Part shown: positions 32,822-44,516 of the stretch, in pieces
Layout: each line of letters starts with the position of its first letter
How positions within the stretch are numbered: position 1 is the first letter of the stretch
Origin: Mermis nigrescens
Lineage: Eukaryota; Nematoda; Enoplea; Mermithida; Mermithidae
Assembly: GCA_036768485.1 (NCBI GenBank)
Contig: JAVLUZ010000608.1
Coordinates: forward strand, 12,501 to 76,500
DNA length: 64,000 bases
Direction: 5' to 3'
Program-made: the position numbers and the translations under genes
Notes under the pieces: model-generated
What the model was told of the DNA's origin: nothing
The model's input: the letters and a program-made list of their open reading frames with translations, nothing else
Database searches by the model: none

Positions 32822-32970
32822 CACACCTGAGCGTGGGGGGTTAGAAGTATGCAACCTCCCCCCGAGAGAAAACCAAAATATCTCCACCCTCCAGAAATCA
32901 AAATACCCCCTCCCCCAGAATTCAATTTTTGAAATTTTTTTTGTTTTTTTCGCAATTTTTTGAAGCCAAT
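32822..32970 (-). mobile_element. hAT-type 270-bp family (R), interrupted copy
   Basis: Starts CACACCTGAGCGTGGGGGG and proceeds as in 52519-52785 through GAATTCAATTTTTGAAATTT and CGCAATTTTTTGAAGCCAAT, then stops at the Tc1 insertion at 32971. The rest would lie beyond the assembly gap and was not found. Confidence 0.75.
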
Positions 32971-34264
32971 GTACTACGCTCCATAGAATTTTGGACACTT
33001 GTCATTTTTACAAATTTTTTGTAAATTTGATGTTTATATGCACTATATGCCAACTTAATAAGCACTACACAACACAAAATGACAAAAGTAATAATAGACA
33101 ATGCAGCAAATACAAAAGAATCAGTATCGACTTGAGCCACCTTTGTTCTTAATCACTTGATCCAATCCATTAGGTAAGCTTGTAACCAGCTTTTGCAAAA
33201 ATTCGATTGGCACTGAGTTCCAAGCGGCCACAACTTCTTTCCAAAGCTCTTCTTTGTTTCGAACAAGCTTTTTGTGAACTTGGCGGTCAATATAATCCCA
33301 CAAATTTTCGATAGGGTTTAAATCGGGGGACTGTGCAGGCCAATCAGTGGTATCGATGTCGATCTAAAGTAATTTAGCGTCATTTTTGAGCAATGGCAGG
33401 GGGCATTGTCCTGTTGGAAGACGTATTGACCATTAGGATGAAGTTTATTTGCAATTTGCAGTAAAGACGTGAATCAATATTTAATTTATCGATCCAAGCA
33501 ATTTTTCCGACGCCGTTATAGCTAAAACATGCCCAAACCATAATACCATCAGTGTTCTTGACAGTTTTAGTCAAGCATTCTGCCTTGAAAGCTTCTCTTG
33601 TTCGTCGGATACAATATTCGGGCCTGTCAGAAACCAGGCAGAACCGGCTTTCATCAGACCAAATCACTGATTGCCAAAAATCAATAGGCTTATTTTTATA
33701 AGATGATGCCCAAGCCTTTCGTAATGCAACGTTCTTAGCAGAAAGCAAAGGTTTTTTCTTACAACAATAAATTTTAAGTCCCCGTTCACTCAGACGCCTT
33801 GAAATTGTTTGTTTGCTAAGTTTAATGGAATGCTGACCCTCAAAATCACGCGAAATAACAGATAATGACTGTTTCCTATTGTTCAGTGCTAGACGAATCA
33901 AATTTTGGTCCTGTCTTCCAGTCGTTTTACGAGCTGGGCCAAGTCGTTTTTTCGCTAATAATGTACCCTTCGCTTTCTCCTTCCTTATAATATTTGAAAT
34001 CGACGATTTTGAGACCCGTATTCCATACTCAGAGTTCAATTTTAGCGATCTCTGTCGTATCGATAATCCAGTTTTATGAAATGCTGATATTTTTCCACTA
34101 GTTTCAAGAGATAAATCGCTAGAATCATGCATTTTGACCATCCTAAAAAATGAAGGAGCGTATTAGGTGAAATACTAAGCAAAAAAGTACAAAAAATATT
34201 CACAAATCAGCAACAGAATATCAATAAACAAAAAATCGATAATTAATGAACAGACAGAGTGATC
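32971..34264 (-). mobile_element. Tc1 element, cut by the assembly gap
   Basis: The R-family repeat is interrupted at a TA, after which CTACGCTCCATAGAATTTTGG and ACACTTGTCATTTTTAC read as a Tc1-type terminal sequence. The transposase pseudogene follows on the minus strand. The other terminus would fall in or beyond the run of N, so the full length is unknown. Confidence 0.75.
33121..34141 (-). pseudogene. Tc1/mariner transposase (D34E type), two frameshifts
   Basis: ATG at 34141. The N-terminal part has paired helix-turn-helix regions (ISAFHKTGLSIRQRSLKLN, then RVSKSSISNIIRKE), a basic linker GPARKTTGR and a second HTH (LSKQTISRRLSERGLK). The catalytic residues are D in VIWSDESRF, D in QQDNAPCH and E in SPDLNPIENLWDY; 33 residues lie between the last two, the Tc1 D34E spacing. 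Reading frame changes near 33455 and 33350 disable it. The C-terminal part ends at 33121. Length, with breaks ignored, is the usual 340 residues, so decay is recent. Confidence 0.9.
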
Positions 34265-34364
34265 NNNNNNNNNNNNNNNNNNNNNNNNNNNNNNNNNNNN
34301 NNNNNNNNNNNNNNNNNNNNNNNNNNNNNNNNNNNNNNNNNNNNNNNNNNNNNNNNNNNNNNNN
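34265..34364. other. Assembly gap (100 N)
   Basis: Exactly 100 N, a default gap size, so the true length is unknown. The left flank is the 5' side of Tc1 and the right flank is repeat P. Confidence 0.99.
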
Positions 34365-34374
34365 TCTTTTGATA

Positions 34375-35045
34375 GTCTATAATATACTTGGGTACTCCTA
34401 ACAGATGAGCCTCCATACAGCTATAACGACACACATCTGAAAAAATATGCAAAAAATTAAAAAAAAGATTTTTGCTTTTTATCTAAATCAATACTTGGTG
34501 GGTAAAGAGCGTTTACTGTTTTTGCTGTCACGTTATAAACATATAGCTTTTCGAAAATTTTTGAATATTTTGACATTAAATTTTTTCATCTCAGTTTTGC
34601 ATTCTGTTTAGTCTGGCTTTTTAAAAGTGTGGACAATTGAGTAAGCTCAAAAGTAATTTTATTTTCAGAGCGTTGCAAAACGTGAGTTTTTATCAATATG
34701 TTCCATTAGGTCAGGATTACGGGTCTGAATGTATGTTTTATTTAAATTCAGTAGTTGTGTAGAATATACAGTTAAAATTAACTCTAGTTTCAGAGCGTTG
34801 CAGAAGTTTATGTTTTTTAAATGCTTTATATATCAAAAGAAATTCGGATGAGAGAATGTAATTTTAAAACCCAAAATTTGCGCAAAGTCTATGATGAAAA
34901 CCTTTGATCCATTTAAATGAGGTAAGATTGTCTTGTTTAGAAAATGCTAATGTTTAGGACAATATTGTTTCCCGCCTTCTTGGACTCATGTCATTAATGT
35001 GGCATATTACCGTATATTTTTACTGACTGATTTACTCAAATCATG
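34375..35045 (+). repeat. Dispersed repeat P, copy 2
   Basis: Direct counterpart of 20370-21008, with similar ends (ACTTGGGTACTCC and TTACTCAAATCATGCT). No coding frame. Confidence 0.8.
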
Positions 35046-35051
35046 CTAATG

Positions 35052-37225
35052 AATAGTACAGGATACTAGCAAAGAAAGATGCTCCGATGGAACAAAAACG
35101 ACGATTATGCTTAGGATTGTGGACTATTAAGGATGTAAAAGGAAGGGACTAGGAAAAAGCTACCTATGTATATGCTGAAAGTCTCACAATCTGTTAAATA
35201 TCAGACTTTCTCTTAGCAACGCGAAAATCGAAGTATATTCTACGGCCTCTGAAGAAGTGTAACCTTCTTTAAATAATGTTTAATGCTGCACATAAGACTG
35301 CATAAATATAATCTCTAAAATGTATACCTTTTGCAACTTGCTTGCAAATTAATGCCGACTTGCTTCGTATCATGATTGATAATAAACTAATTGCAATTGA
35401 ATTGAAAGGTATTTAATTTTGTTATCATGAGCATTATAGCCAGCAAATCTGGCGTCAGTTGATCAATGCACATATTCGTTGCAGGCATCTCTCTGAGAAT
35501 TTCGACCTTGCCTTATGAATAACATTGACACATCCAAAATCAATCGTACCTCAAAATGACATATGTAGGGAAGTTTTTACGTTGAATCTTATGGCACTAT
35601 TTGTTTAGCTCAGAAATTAAAATTCGTTTTGCAACAATAGGCTAAAGTTTCGAATTTTGTTACTTTTGACATTTTAGACTACCTTTACTAAAATCCGATT
35701 TTCTCAGCTCGTAAGGAAAATTAGCGAACGAGATAAGCACCATCGATGGAAGAGGTCTTGCTGCATTGAACAAATATTTTATTTTACACTGTACAGTATA
35801 ATTTAAACTAGAGTATTTCTCGAAAAGAAATTTCAAGAATTTCGCATTTATTTTTTTCTCTTGGGGTCAGAGTTTGAAAGCCACAATTTTTTATTTTCCT
35901 ATTTTTGTCCTTCAATTGTGTATTATTTCTAATAACAATCATCGACGTTTATTTGATTATGACCCTGATGTTTTATTTTATGATAATGCGTGAAAATTGT
36001 ACATTACGTTTATAATGTGCTTTAGCTGAGAAACAGGCACGGCGATCTGATGAATATGCGGCGACATAAAAGAAGAAAATATATGGTACCATTATGCGAA
36101 TCATAGACGAAAAGGCTTCAAAATAGGGATCAAGAAAAGATTCCCAGACCAACTTTAAAGTTGATCTAATCGATTGGAGAGCCAGACAGAGCGGCTGGTA
36201 ACCAAAAACTGAACCAAGTCCAAATCCGCTGTTTATATTCAACTTATATTATAACTGTTTATATTTTACACAAATTCAAAAAAATAATATATAAAATTGC
36301 AAATGAGCTGTGCTGAGAGATGTGAAACTTTTAGCACATAACTGTGCGCCAAATTAATTAAGCGTAGAAGTATGCGCAAGAATGGAATTGATACAGAGAG
36401 CGGCATGTTTAAAGAAAGTGTAGCAAGTATAGCGGATACGGGAGGTTAAAAGAAGTCAAAAGGGCAACGTTTATATCACAGGACCTATGAAAAGCGAGCG
36501 AGCATCTTGCAAAATACGCCTAAATTGAAAGTAAGCAAAGTGCTTTCCATTCGAATGGCAAAAGTTTGAGGTTCCTTTTAATCCCTTTTACTCACCAGAC
36601 TGCATGGCTCCGAATACTATAAAAACTGGTTTGAAACAGTAAAATTGCTCAGTGTTTCGTCTGTTTTTGCAAACTTTCGTCCCGCATCTTGGAGTCCGCT
36701 TCTGCGTCAGTCTTATATAGCGTTTTTCACTTAGCGATATTTTTGCCTTAGCGAACATTCGACACATATCCATCAAGGTTTTTTTGTTTAAGCAGCGCCT
36801 ACCTGCTTCTCTCAGCTTACGTACATCGCTTCGAACCATTATTTGTCCGTAAACCGACGTAAGTAATTGATTGTATGTTCATTGATCGAATAAATACAAT
36901 AATTAATAATCAACAACTTCGCAGCCACCAAAACGTAGGTTTTTACGTGACAATCTCCTTCCATGATCTTTCATACGTGATTTTTTCATCGAAATAGATG
37001 TACCGGGAACTGACCAAACTGGTCAATATGTGATCGCGCGCATAGCGATTTAAGACAAAAATTGCACGTGATTCTGCATATTTCTGCTCTCCGTATTAAA
37101 AAATCTTCAAGAAAAGTAGGCAAGTGTTGAGCGTGAATAAAGTCTACCGAATAAATCTGAAATTTACACACCTTCACATTAACGCGGACTTTACACCGTT
37201 CTGTAAAGCAAGTTCTTCATTTTGC
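35052..37225 (+). repeat. Left inverted arm of a 5.2-kb element
   Basis: Segments at 35070-35200, 35524-35800 and 36960-37225 are inverted matches to 40100-40237, 39600-39900 and 39238-39440, in mirrored order. Examples are GAAGGGACTAGGAAAAAGCT against AGCTTTTTCCTAGTCCCCTC, and GACCAAACTGGTCAATATGT against ACATATTGACCAGTTTGGTC. Repeat U (35969-36857) is inserted in this arm only. No gene identified. Confidence 0.75.
35969..36857 (-). repeat. Dispersed repeat U, copy 2
   Basis: Counterpart of 28665-29536. The minus ORF at 36588-36839 keeps the start MVRSDVRKLREAGRRCLNK and MCRMFAKAK but then changes frame. A second minus ORF at 35973-36242 is closed by stops in copy 1. Confidence 0.65.
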
Positions 37226-37444
37226 GAAATCACAGGAACTTCTGCATAGTTGATGATACTTGATTCAATTGATTAAAGCCTTTTATACATAGTTCACTCT
37301 TCTTTCTATACTAAAATAATAATTTAATGATACTTACGACGATAACGATAATAATAATTACATGAGAGTGACTTCGGTGAATGAGAATAACTAAAAGGAG
37401 TTCTGATAATGAGTACAATAAATGCAGTCATTTTTATTGCAAAT

Positions 37445-38117
37445 AGGTACTCTTATCAAATATCGGTCCTGATTCCGATAAGTTGATATAATAGTTTCGC
37501 CCACACATGGGCGTGAGGAATCGGGTATAATTCCCCGCCCTTCAGGCTCCGTCTTTCACCCCATGATCCCTTGCCTCTCGGCCGTTCCCATTGCCCCCAA
37601 AATGCTAAAAATAGCTTTTACATCTCCACAGAATGCTCATCAGATCGGATTTTCTCCCGGTTTTAACTCCCCCAGAACTTTTTGGCTGTATACGTCGGTT
37701 GGCAGCTGGAGAAGTATTAACTGGTGGAAATTTACCAGTTGCTAATTTAATACTTCGTCATGGCTTTTCGGGAAAGGTAATGTAATAGTTCTGAACGTTC
37801 TTATTTTTCAGTAACATGACTCATGTGGACTGAACAAACAGCTGATAATCTGAAACATACCGTCGGTAATGAATGTTCCTTTTAAGCCAAGCATACGTGG
37901 ACAACCAAAAAAACTCTGGGGAGATAAAAGCCCGGAAAAATCCGATCTGGTCAGCATTCTAAGCGGGGGAGAAATCTATTTTAAGCATTCTAGATTGAAA
38001 ATATGTCTGCGGCAGGTGTAGAAAAAATGTACCTCCCAAATTCCCCACGCCCACATGTGGGTGATACTATTATACAAATTTATCGGAATCACGACCAATT
38101 TTTGTAAAGAGTACCTC
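37445..38117. mobile_element. Fold-back TIR element of about 670 bp
   Basis: The ends AGGTACTCTT and AAGAGTACCT lead into long inverted arms: CGGTCCTGATTCCGATAAGT against TTATCGGAATCACGACC, then CACACATGGGCGTGAGGAAT against ATTCCCCACGCCCACATGTG, and further inward ATCGGATTTTCTCCCGG against CCGGAAAAATCCGAT. It sits between the arms of the 5.2-kb element. It has no transposase and no clear target duplication. The 60-codon ORF at 37563 is in an arm. Confidence 0.75.
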
Positions 38118-38980
38118 CGTATGTACAGGGTAGGCCATGTGTTTTTAACATTTTATTTTTGTATAGCTTAATCAATTTTTTAATCGAAGAACATGAAACT
38201 TTGACAGAACATATTCTGGCAAAGAAAACATAAGTTTTATTCTACAAAGTTTTATGCTGTAAAATTTCAAGGTTAACGAGTTGTGCTGTTGTACGTGACA
38301 AATCGTTTTTCAAAACTTCAAAGAGGGTACGCTATATTTGGGCGAAGTTTCTCGGCTTATTTTAACTGTAACTTTATTGAAAACATGATTAAATAGGTGT
38401 TTTGATTCATGAATGTTCAAGAGTCGCATTTTGTACACTTGGATATAACAAGAGCCCTAAGAACAAAAATCGCTCTGCATTAAGTCGGAACAATACAGAA
38501 GATAAGACATGAAATGCTAATCGTCCATGGCTGCCTTCCTTCTCGTTTTTCCGACTTATCGACCCGCAATTTTTCCGTACGGGCATTTAATAAATTCAAA
38601 GGGTGAACGAAGAGGCCGTTGAAAATTAAGGGATTAAGATTTTTCATCATTCACGCTGTTAATGAAGTCTTAGTCCAAATGCGCCTAAAAGTTTCGCTAA
38701 AATATCGCAGACTTTATTTTAAGTTCAAAAAACGATGTAGTCACGTAAATGTCTATAGTCGTGAACCGTGAAATTATATAATGTAAAACTTTTTAGAGTA
38801 TAATATTCATGATATGCCCATTTTTTTGTAAAGTTTTAGGTTTTCTGTCTAAAAATTAATCTACCTATAGGAAATCAAAATTGAATAGTTAAGTGGTTCA
38901 CCTTGTACAATAAATATGATCGTCAATTTATTAAACTCATAACTTTAGCCTATTTTAATCACTTTCAACGGAGTATCTCA
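38118..38980. other. No gene seen
   Basis: AT-rich interior of the long-armed element; no ORF above 60 codons and no recognised motif. Confidence 0.45.
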
Positions 38981-38984
38981 CATG

Positions 38985-39123
<139 letters not shown>

Positions 39124-39237
39124 TCCTTTTTTATTTTTTTCGTCATCAGTATTATTAAATTATTGTTTAAGTATAGGTACAGCAGTAACCTGTTTATAAA
39201 AAGCTTCAATCACTTGAATCAAAGTTTCTGTCATTTC

Positions 39238-40237
39238 TCAAAAGGAACTTGCTTTACACAACGGTGTAAAGTCCGCGCTGACGCGAAGGTGCATAAATTT
39301 CGGATTTATTTCGTTAAGTTTATTCTCACTACTGAACACCTGCCTACTTTTTTGAAGATTTTTTAATATTGAGAGCAGAAAACTTATGTATATGCAAAAT
39401 CATGCGCAATTTTTGCTCTAAATCGCTAAATGCGGGTCACATATTGACCAGTTTGGTCACTTTCCGTATATTTATTTCTATGAGAATTTTACATAAGTAA
39501 GACGAGGTAGCTGAAGAATAAAGGAGAATTTTGTAGCTTTCGAAATCTGGCTCCAGGAAACAAAAATTAATGCAAATTTTTTTACGCGAAATACGCTACT
39601 TCAGACTATGGTGTACAGTGTAAATAAAATATTGGAACTGTAATCATATTCATTAGACGCAGCAAGACCTCTTCTATCGATTGGGGCTTATCTCGGTCGC
39701 TAATTTTACGTACGAGCTGCGAAAATCAGATTTTAGAAAAGATAGTCCACAATGTCAAAAAGCGACAAAATTTGGAAGTTTAGCCTACTGTCAAGAAGTG
39801 AGTTTCAATTTTTGGGCCAAACAAATCGTACCATGAAGTTCAGCATAAAAACTACATAAAATTTTTTTTGAGGTATGATTAATTTTGGACGTGTCACAAA
39901 GCAGGTCGAACCTATCAGTAAATCTGTCTTAAATGCATCGATGTTTGATATTTCTTCAATTGACTTGCAAAGCCGCTCCTAGTTTTCCCATAGCTACTGC
40001 ATAGCTAATTTGCCGCTTTTCCAATCGTTTTTTTTGGTTCGATGAATTATTTCTATCTGCAGGCCGCCGAATATGCTTCGATTTTTCGCGTTGCTTAGAG
40101 AAAGTCTTATTAATTATATAATTTATACATAAGTAGCTTTTTCCTAGTCCCCTCCTTTTACATCTTTTATAATCCACAACCCCATGTATATTCGTCTTCT
40201 TGTTCCTTCTGAGCATTTTTCTCTGCTACTTATGTAC
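39238..40237 (-). repeat. Right inverted arm of the 5.2-kb element
   Basis: Mirror of 35052-37225, about 1 kb and without the repeat U insertion. A minus ORF of 86 codons (39956-40216), rich in Lys and Arg, lies in this arm. The matching part of the left arm is interrupted by stops, so the ORF may be chance or a decayed gene. Confidence 0.7.
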
Positions 40238-41413
40238 ACGTGTTAGCGATCCCTAAGCCGTGCAATTCATTGAATCTATAATTGCGCAACCATGCATGGG
40301 CAGGAATCAAATTCTGGGGGCCTGATAGGGTCAAATCACTGAAAAAATAGCACCAAAAATTCAATTTTGGGAACCTCAGCAGACCTTGATGTCCATTTGT
40401 GGCAGCAACTTGATTCTGTTGTCAAAAAATATTCAGAGTTTAAATTCATAGCGAATTTGATGGCCTAAAGTTTAATGTTTCATGAATGTATGCAGGCTGG
40501 GCAGGGCGGCCATTCCCACTTATATCCTAACAGTTTAGAAAACATGCAGAATAAAGCACTGTACACAAATTCTGTTGTAGTTTATTTCTTTACTTCACTA
40601 ACACAAACAACGTCTCTTGACAAAGCGCGACTGAATGTTTCTTTTCTGTTATTATACAGTTTACACTATGGATTCTTGTTATTTCACCGGAAGACAGAAA
40701 AATTTCGTTCTTCGCTATCGAGAGTAATAAAAAATAGTTTTAAAAGGTAGCTCATTCATATGCTGTACAGCACAATAAATCCGGGATCAGCTTTAAAAAA
40801 TTTTCATAAAATGTCCCTTTTCGGCTAACAACGGGGAGTCGCTATGCGGCAAAAGCACTATTTTTAACGTTTCTGACGGCGCTCGTTCTTTTGAGGACAT
40901 GAAATTACAAAAAAAGTTAAAGAAATCGAGTGAATTGAACAAAATGAAGGCAACAAGTGAGTATGCATACGGCTCGAAGCGCCGAAAATCTAACACTTTT
41001 GTGCCGTAGACCGCTAAAAATGCTACATCACATTTTCTAAGATTTTTCGGAAAATTGAAAATTCCGAGGGAGGAGTCGGCAGAGCAGCATGTACATGGGC
41101 AGCAAGCGAATTCTAAGGGATTCGATGGGACAAAATTTTTAAAATTAGCACCGAAAATTCGATTCTGGGGTCTATCCATTTTTAGGGGGTCTTTCACATT
41201 CTCGGAGAGGATCAACCAAAACCTTTTCAAAGCTCATAGATGGTTATCAGCCACTCTGAGGGTCAATCATCCTAATCTCCTTCCAAGGGCACGCTAAATC
41301 ACAAACCCACAAAAATGGCCTTACATTTTAAAATTTTTAGCCATACTAACAAAAATTTTCGATTTTTCGGCTTCGCTCATCGAATCTTATTTATTTATTG
41401 CTTTTATTTGCAG
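40238..41413. other. No supported gene; R-like fragments
   Basis: ATGCATGGGCAGGAATCAAA and TTCTGGGGGCC at 40290 and GTACATGGGCAGCAAGCGAA at 41090 resemble the left end of the R family followed by a related body. The minus ORF at 40793-41230 (145 codons) overlaps these repeats and shows no family feature. Confidence 0.4.
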
Positions 41414-41583
41414 ACTTTATTTTCAAGAAGATTCAAGACGTAAGCATATTAATCGAACATTTTTCAGTGAGAACGATAGTTTGTGGTGGAAATGAAAGCT
41501 TAAGACTCGTCAAAAGATCTTCTTTGGGGGAGGGGCAGTGTATTTTAATGTCGTTATTAGCGCATGACTATGAAGAATCGTGA
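41414..41583 (+). CDS. Candidate terminal exon, unrecognised
   Basis: A strong acceptor (TATTGCTTTTATTTGCAG, ending at 41413) is followed by 56 codons open to TGA at 41581-41583. The frame reads DFIFKKIQDVSILIEHF, RTIVCGGNESLRLVKRSS and ends LLAHDYEES. An internal GACGTAAGC could serve as a donor for a much shorter exon. No upstream exon was found. Composition looks coding, but there is no domain. Confidence 0.35.
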
Positions 41584-42017
41584 ATTATTTTTGTAAAAAA
41601 TCCGGAATCATTTTTACATCGATTTTCGTCTCAACTTTCCGTCTTTTCCTCTTGCCCCGCATACAATGATATCGGATGAATTTCTGACTGCAAGATATTT
41701 TTTTGTTTGAAATTTCAAGGACTTTATAAACTTTTATGAAAACTTTCGCTCCGAAAATCATATTAAAAATGAACTTTTACGTTTCCTACAGTGCATTATG
41801 CTCAAAACCGAGCAAAAATTTACATACATTTTTTATATTCAATCTGTGCAACTATATCGCTACTTGCTGAAATGCGAATTGCTTACCGTGTTATATCATA
41901 CTTACTTTACTTATACCGTGTAACATTACAGAGTGTCATTTTTCACCTTAATGCATTTGTAGATATGCCTATTTATTTCTCCCGATGATGATCAGCGTCC
42001 TTTTTTCTGTTTCGTTT

Positions 42018-42227
42018 CTATGCTAATTTATCCTTGCGTTTTTCCCCAATTTTGGTCTTCTTTTCCACAGTAATCAGTCGAGTAGTAAATTTATTTCCCC
42101 TTAAGTCGGTAGAAACTCTCGACCAGGCACGCGCTGAATTATTAAGTGTTTTGGATATAACACTGCGCTGTTGTGCCTTAAATTTTTTATATTTTTTGGA
42201 TTGGCTCCATCTGGCGATAGTTTGCAA
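42018..42227 (-). CDS. Unrecognised basic ORF, 69 codons
   Basis: The frame reads MQTIARWSQSKKYKKFKAQQ, then ISKTLNNSARAWSRVSTDLR, and ends KIGEKRKDKLA. It is lysine-rich, helix-prone and without Cys. An overlapping minus ORF (42101-42292) in another frame is equally open, so coding status is uncertain. The position is outside obvious repeats. Confidence 0.25.
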   Translation of the reverse strand: MQTIARWSQSKKYKKFKAQQRSVISKTLNNSARAWSRVSTDLRGNKFTTRLITVEKKTKIGEKRKDKLA

Positions 42228-42299
42228 TATAAACTATCATCATTTAGATTGTTATTCATCGCCGCGGAGCGTCTCCTCATATTGAAAGACAAATTTGAA

Positions 42300-43431
42300 A
42301 GGTGAATTGCGCTTTTTATATTTCTTTTAAAAAGAAATCCAATTATCCAAAATTATTTAAAATATTATTTAATCTTTATGTGTTGATGGCTGGCTGGCCT
42401 AGAGAACTTTGTTGTTGGAGTCTAGTTCACGATTGCTATTCGGAACCAAAACGATTCCAAACTGGTTGACATTAGAAAATAAGTCAATTTATCTGCTTGA
42501 GAATTTTCTAGGGTTTTGGGGGAAGATCAAGTGATTTTACGAGCAATATCCAGGGTTACGCAAGTAACTAAGAGTTAGGAATCTAGGGCGTACAGAGCTG
42601 CTTAGATCTCCGACCAGAAGCGGTCAGCACTTTAGAGCCGAGGAGATCGAAGCCGTAGGCTTTTAGGGTCATCTTGGTTGATTCTTGACCTTGTGTCTCT
42701 CAACCTGACCAGCGCTAAGTGTAGCGTAGGTACATAGGTGAGCCCCGAAGGTAATTAATACCCCAATTAATTTACATGTAGAATTTCAGAATTTTGTAGT
42801 CACATAGAATTTATTCAAAAACCGCATTTAAATGCATGGGCGGATTTAAGGGAGACTGAGGGCGGGCGGCCGCAACCCTCTTCCGGCCGAAAAATAATTG
42901 ACGATATAATAAAAAGTAATGGTAAGTGATCATTTCTCAAACTTTTCCGGCGCTTTGCGTCGGGTAATTTGTTCTATTTATAACCTTAATTTCCTTTTTT
43001 GGCGGTCCGGTAGCCATAATTTTGCACAGGGTGTAGGTTTTAGACAATTAAGAGTAGAAACAGCTTTTTCAGCTTAGTTTTCTTTACTTTTCGAGCATAA
43101 AATTTCAAAACTTTCTACATTCTGCATCAAATGCTGTAAATACAGGTGATCGAACAGTAATTCAAACTTCTAAAGGTTCTTCTTTAATATCACTGATTTA
43201 TCGGCGCTTCACGCCAGATTTTTGCTAAAGTCAAAGAAATTTTATGATCTTTTACGAGCGAAATTGTTGAAAATTTTAAATTTTTTGACAAAATATTGCG
43301 CCAAAAGCGGTTTTAAATAAAAGTAAGCAACGTAAAACGCCGAAAATACGCTATTTCTAACGTGAAGGGAATCTTTTTGGACCTACTCTACCCATTTTCG
43401 GACCTTTAGGTACCTACTTTATTTAATTTTA
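42300..43431. other. No gene seen; hAT-like debris
   Basis: GGGCGGATTTAAGGGAGACTG at about 42838 resembles the end of the GC-rich MITE at 11037. GGCGCTTTGCGTCGGG at 42949 and CGGCGCTTCACGCC at 43203 are variants of the GCGAAGCGCC motif. No coding frame. Confidence 0.4.
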
Positions 43432-43464
43432 ACCAGACTATGCGCTGCGCGCATAGTCTGGTTT
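43432..43464. repeat. Perfect hairpin, 15-bp stem
   Basis: AACCAGACTATGCGC and its exact complement are separated by TGC. It is followed by GCTTCGCTCACGAGC. No poly-T or gene nearby suggests a terminator; it is more likely part of a decayed palindromic repeat. Confidence 0.8.
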
Positions 43465-44019
43465 GTTCGCTTCGCTCACGAGCTAAGGTCGTAGGCTACA
43501 AAACAAAAAAAATTTATGAAAATTGGTCAAGAATTGAGAAAGTTAAGAAGAAAATAAGAGACCCATTTCTGAAGTAGAATATCAATTAGTGTAGCTTACA
43601 GAACATGGTTTACTGTAACTGTACCCATTCCCTGAAGTATCAAATCAATCAGTGTAGCCTATAGAACATGGTTTACTTTAACTGCATTCAGGTATTTACA
43701 ATTAATGTTATATCATGAAACAGTAGGTGCTTTGTGCCCATTTCTCTGCTCTGTCATAAATTATCTTGTAGTGCTTGATCTTATTCCAAAATTAATTACT
43801 TCACCGTTTACCTAGGCACCTTCAACATCATGGACTGGAAAAGGATGGGCTTAGCCCTAGAAATGTCCCCACACCCCTAAATATACTTATGAGCGTCATT
43901 AACCATTCAAGTTATCAGCTAGGACATATGACAACTCAAAAATTTAAAAGCGCGGCTGCGCCGCGCTTTGTACTGATTCCAGCCACCTCTCAAAGGTGCA
44001 ACCTTTTGTTTTCTGATAC
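43465..44019. other. No gene seen; short direct repeats
   Basis: AATCAATCAGTGTAGC and CAGAACATGGTTTACT occur twice (43575 and 43645). A GCGCGGCTGCGCCGCGC palindrome lies at about 43950. No gene. Confidence 0.5.
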
Positions 44020-44402
44020 AGACTCACTTTGCTTGCATGGTGCGCCTTGTGCACCTTGTATGTGCTCACTTTGCTTGCATGGTGCACTTTGTGCACCTAT
44101 TCGCGCTTGCTCCGCTCGCATGGTGCGCTTTGCGCACTTTTACACGCTCACTCCACTCGCATGGTGCGCTTAGCGCGCCATATATGCGCCCGCTTTGCTC
44201 GCATAGTGCGCTTTGCGCACCTATATGCGCTCACTTTGCTTGCATAGTGCGCTTTTTGCACCCATATGCGTTTGCTCCGCTAACATAGTGCGCTTTGCTA
44301 ACCATATGCGCGCTTGATTTGCTCGCATAATGTGCTTTGCGCACCTATACGTGCTCGCTCCGCTCACTTGGTGTGCTCCGCGCACCTACACGTGCTCGCT
44401 TT
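44020..44402 (+). repeat. GC-rich minisatellite, about 42-45-bp unit
   Basis: About nine units of the form GCTTGCATGGTGCGCTTTGC, then GCACCTATATGCGCTCACTT, each unit itself partly palindromic (GTGCGCTTTGCGCAC). Three long ORFs cover it because the unit lacks stops. They are repeats in Cys/His/Ala and not believable genes. Confidence 0.9.
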
Positions 44403-44516
44403 ATTTAATTTTAATTGGAAATTTAGGTACTAGAAACTGATTCAAATGAGGTAAATACTGCTAAATCCAAATACTTTGCATTTTTATTACCAAATTCGAA
44501 GTAACCTTGGATCAGA

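Noticed and set aside
40793..41230. 145-codon minus ORF
   Set aside because: It overlaps R-like repeat sequence and a GCGAAGCGCC variant. Chance openness is likely.
43432..43464. An intrinsic transcription terminator
   Set aside because: Such terminators are bacterial; there is no following T run and no gene upstream.
44029..44288. Cys/His/Ala-rich ORFs of 72-94 codons
   Set aside because: A stop-free minisatellite gives open frames in all three plus frames. There is no start context and no non-repeated domain.
44020..44402. CRISPR array
   Set aside because: The whole unit is repeated with drift, there are no unique spacers, and the genome is eukaryotic.
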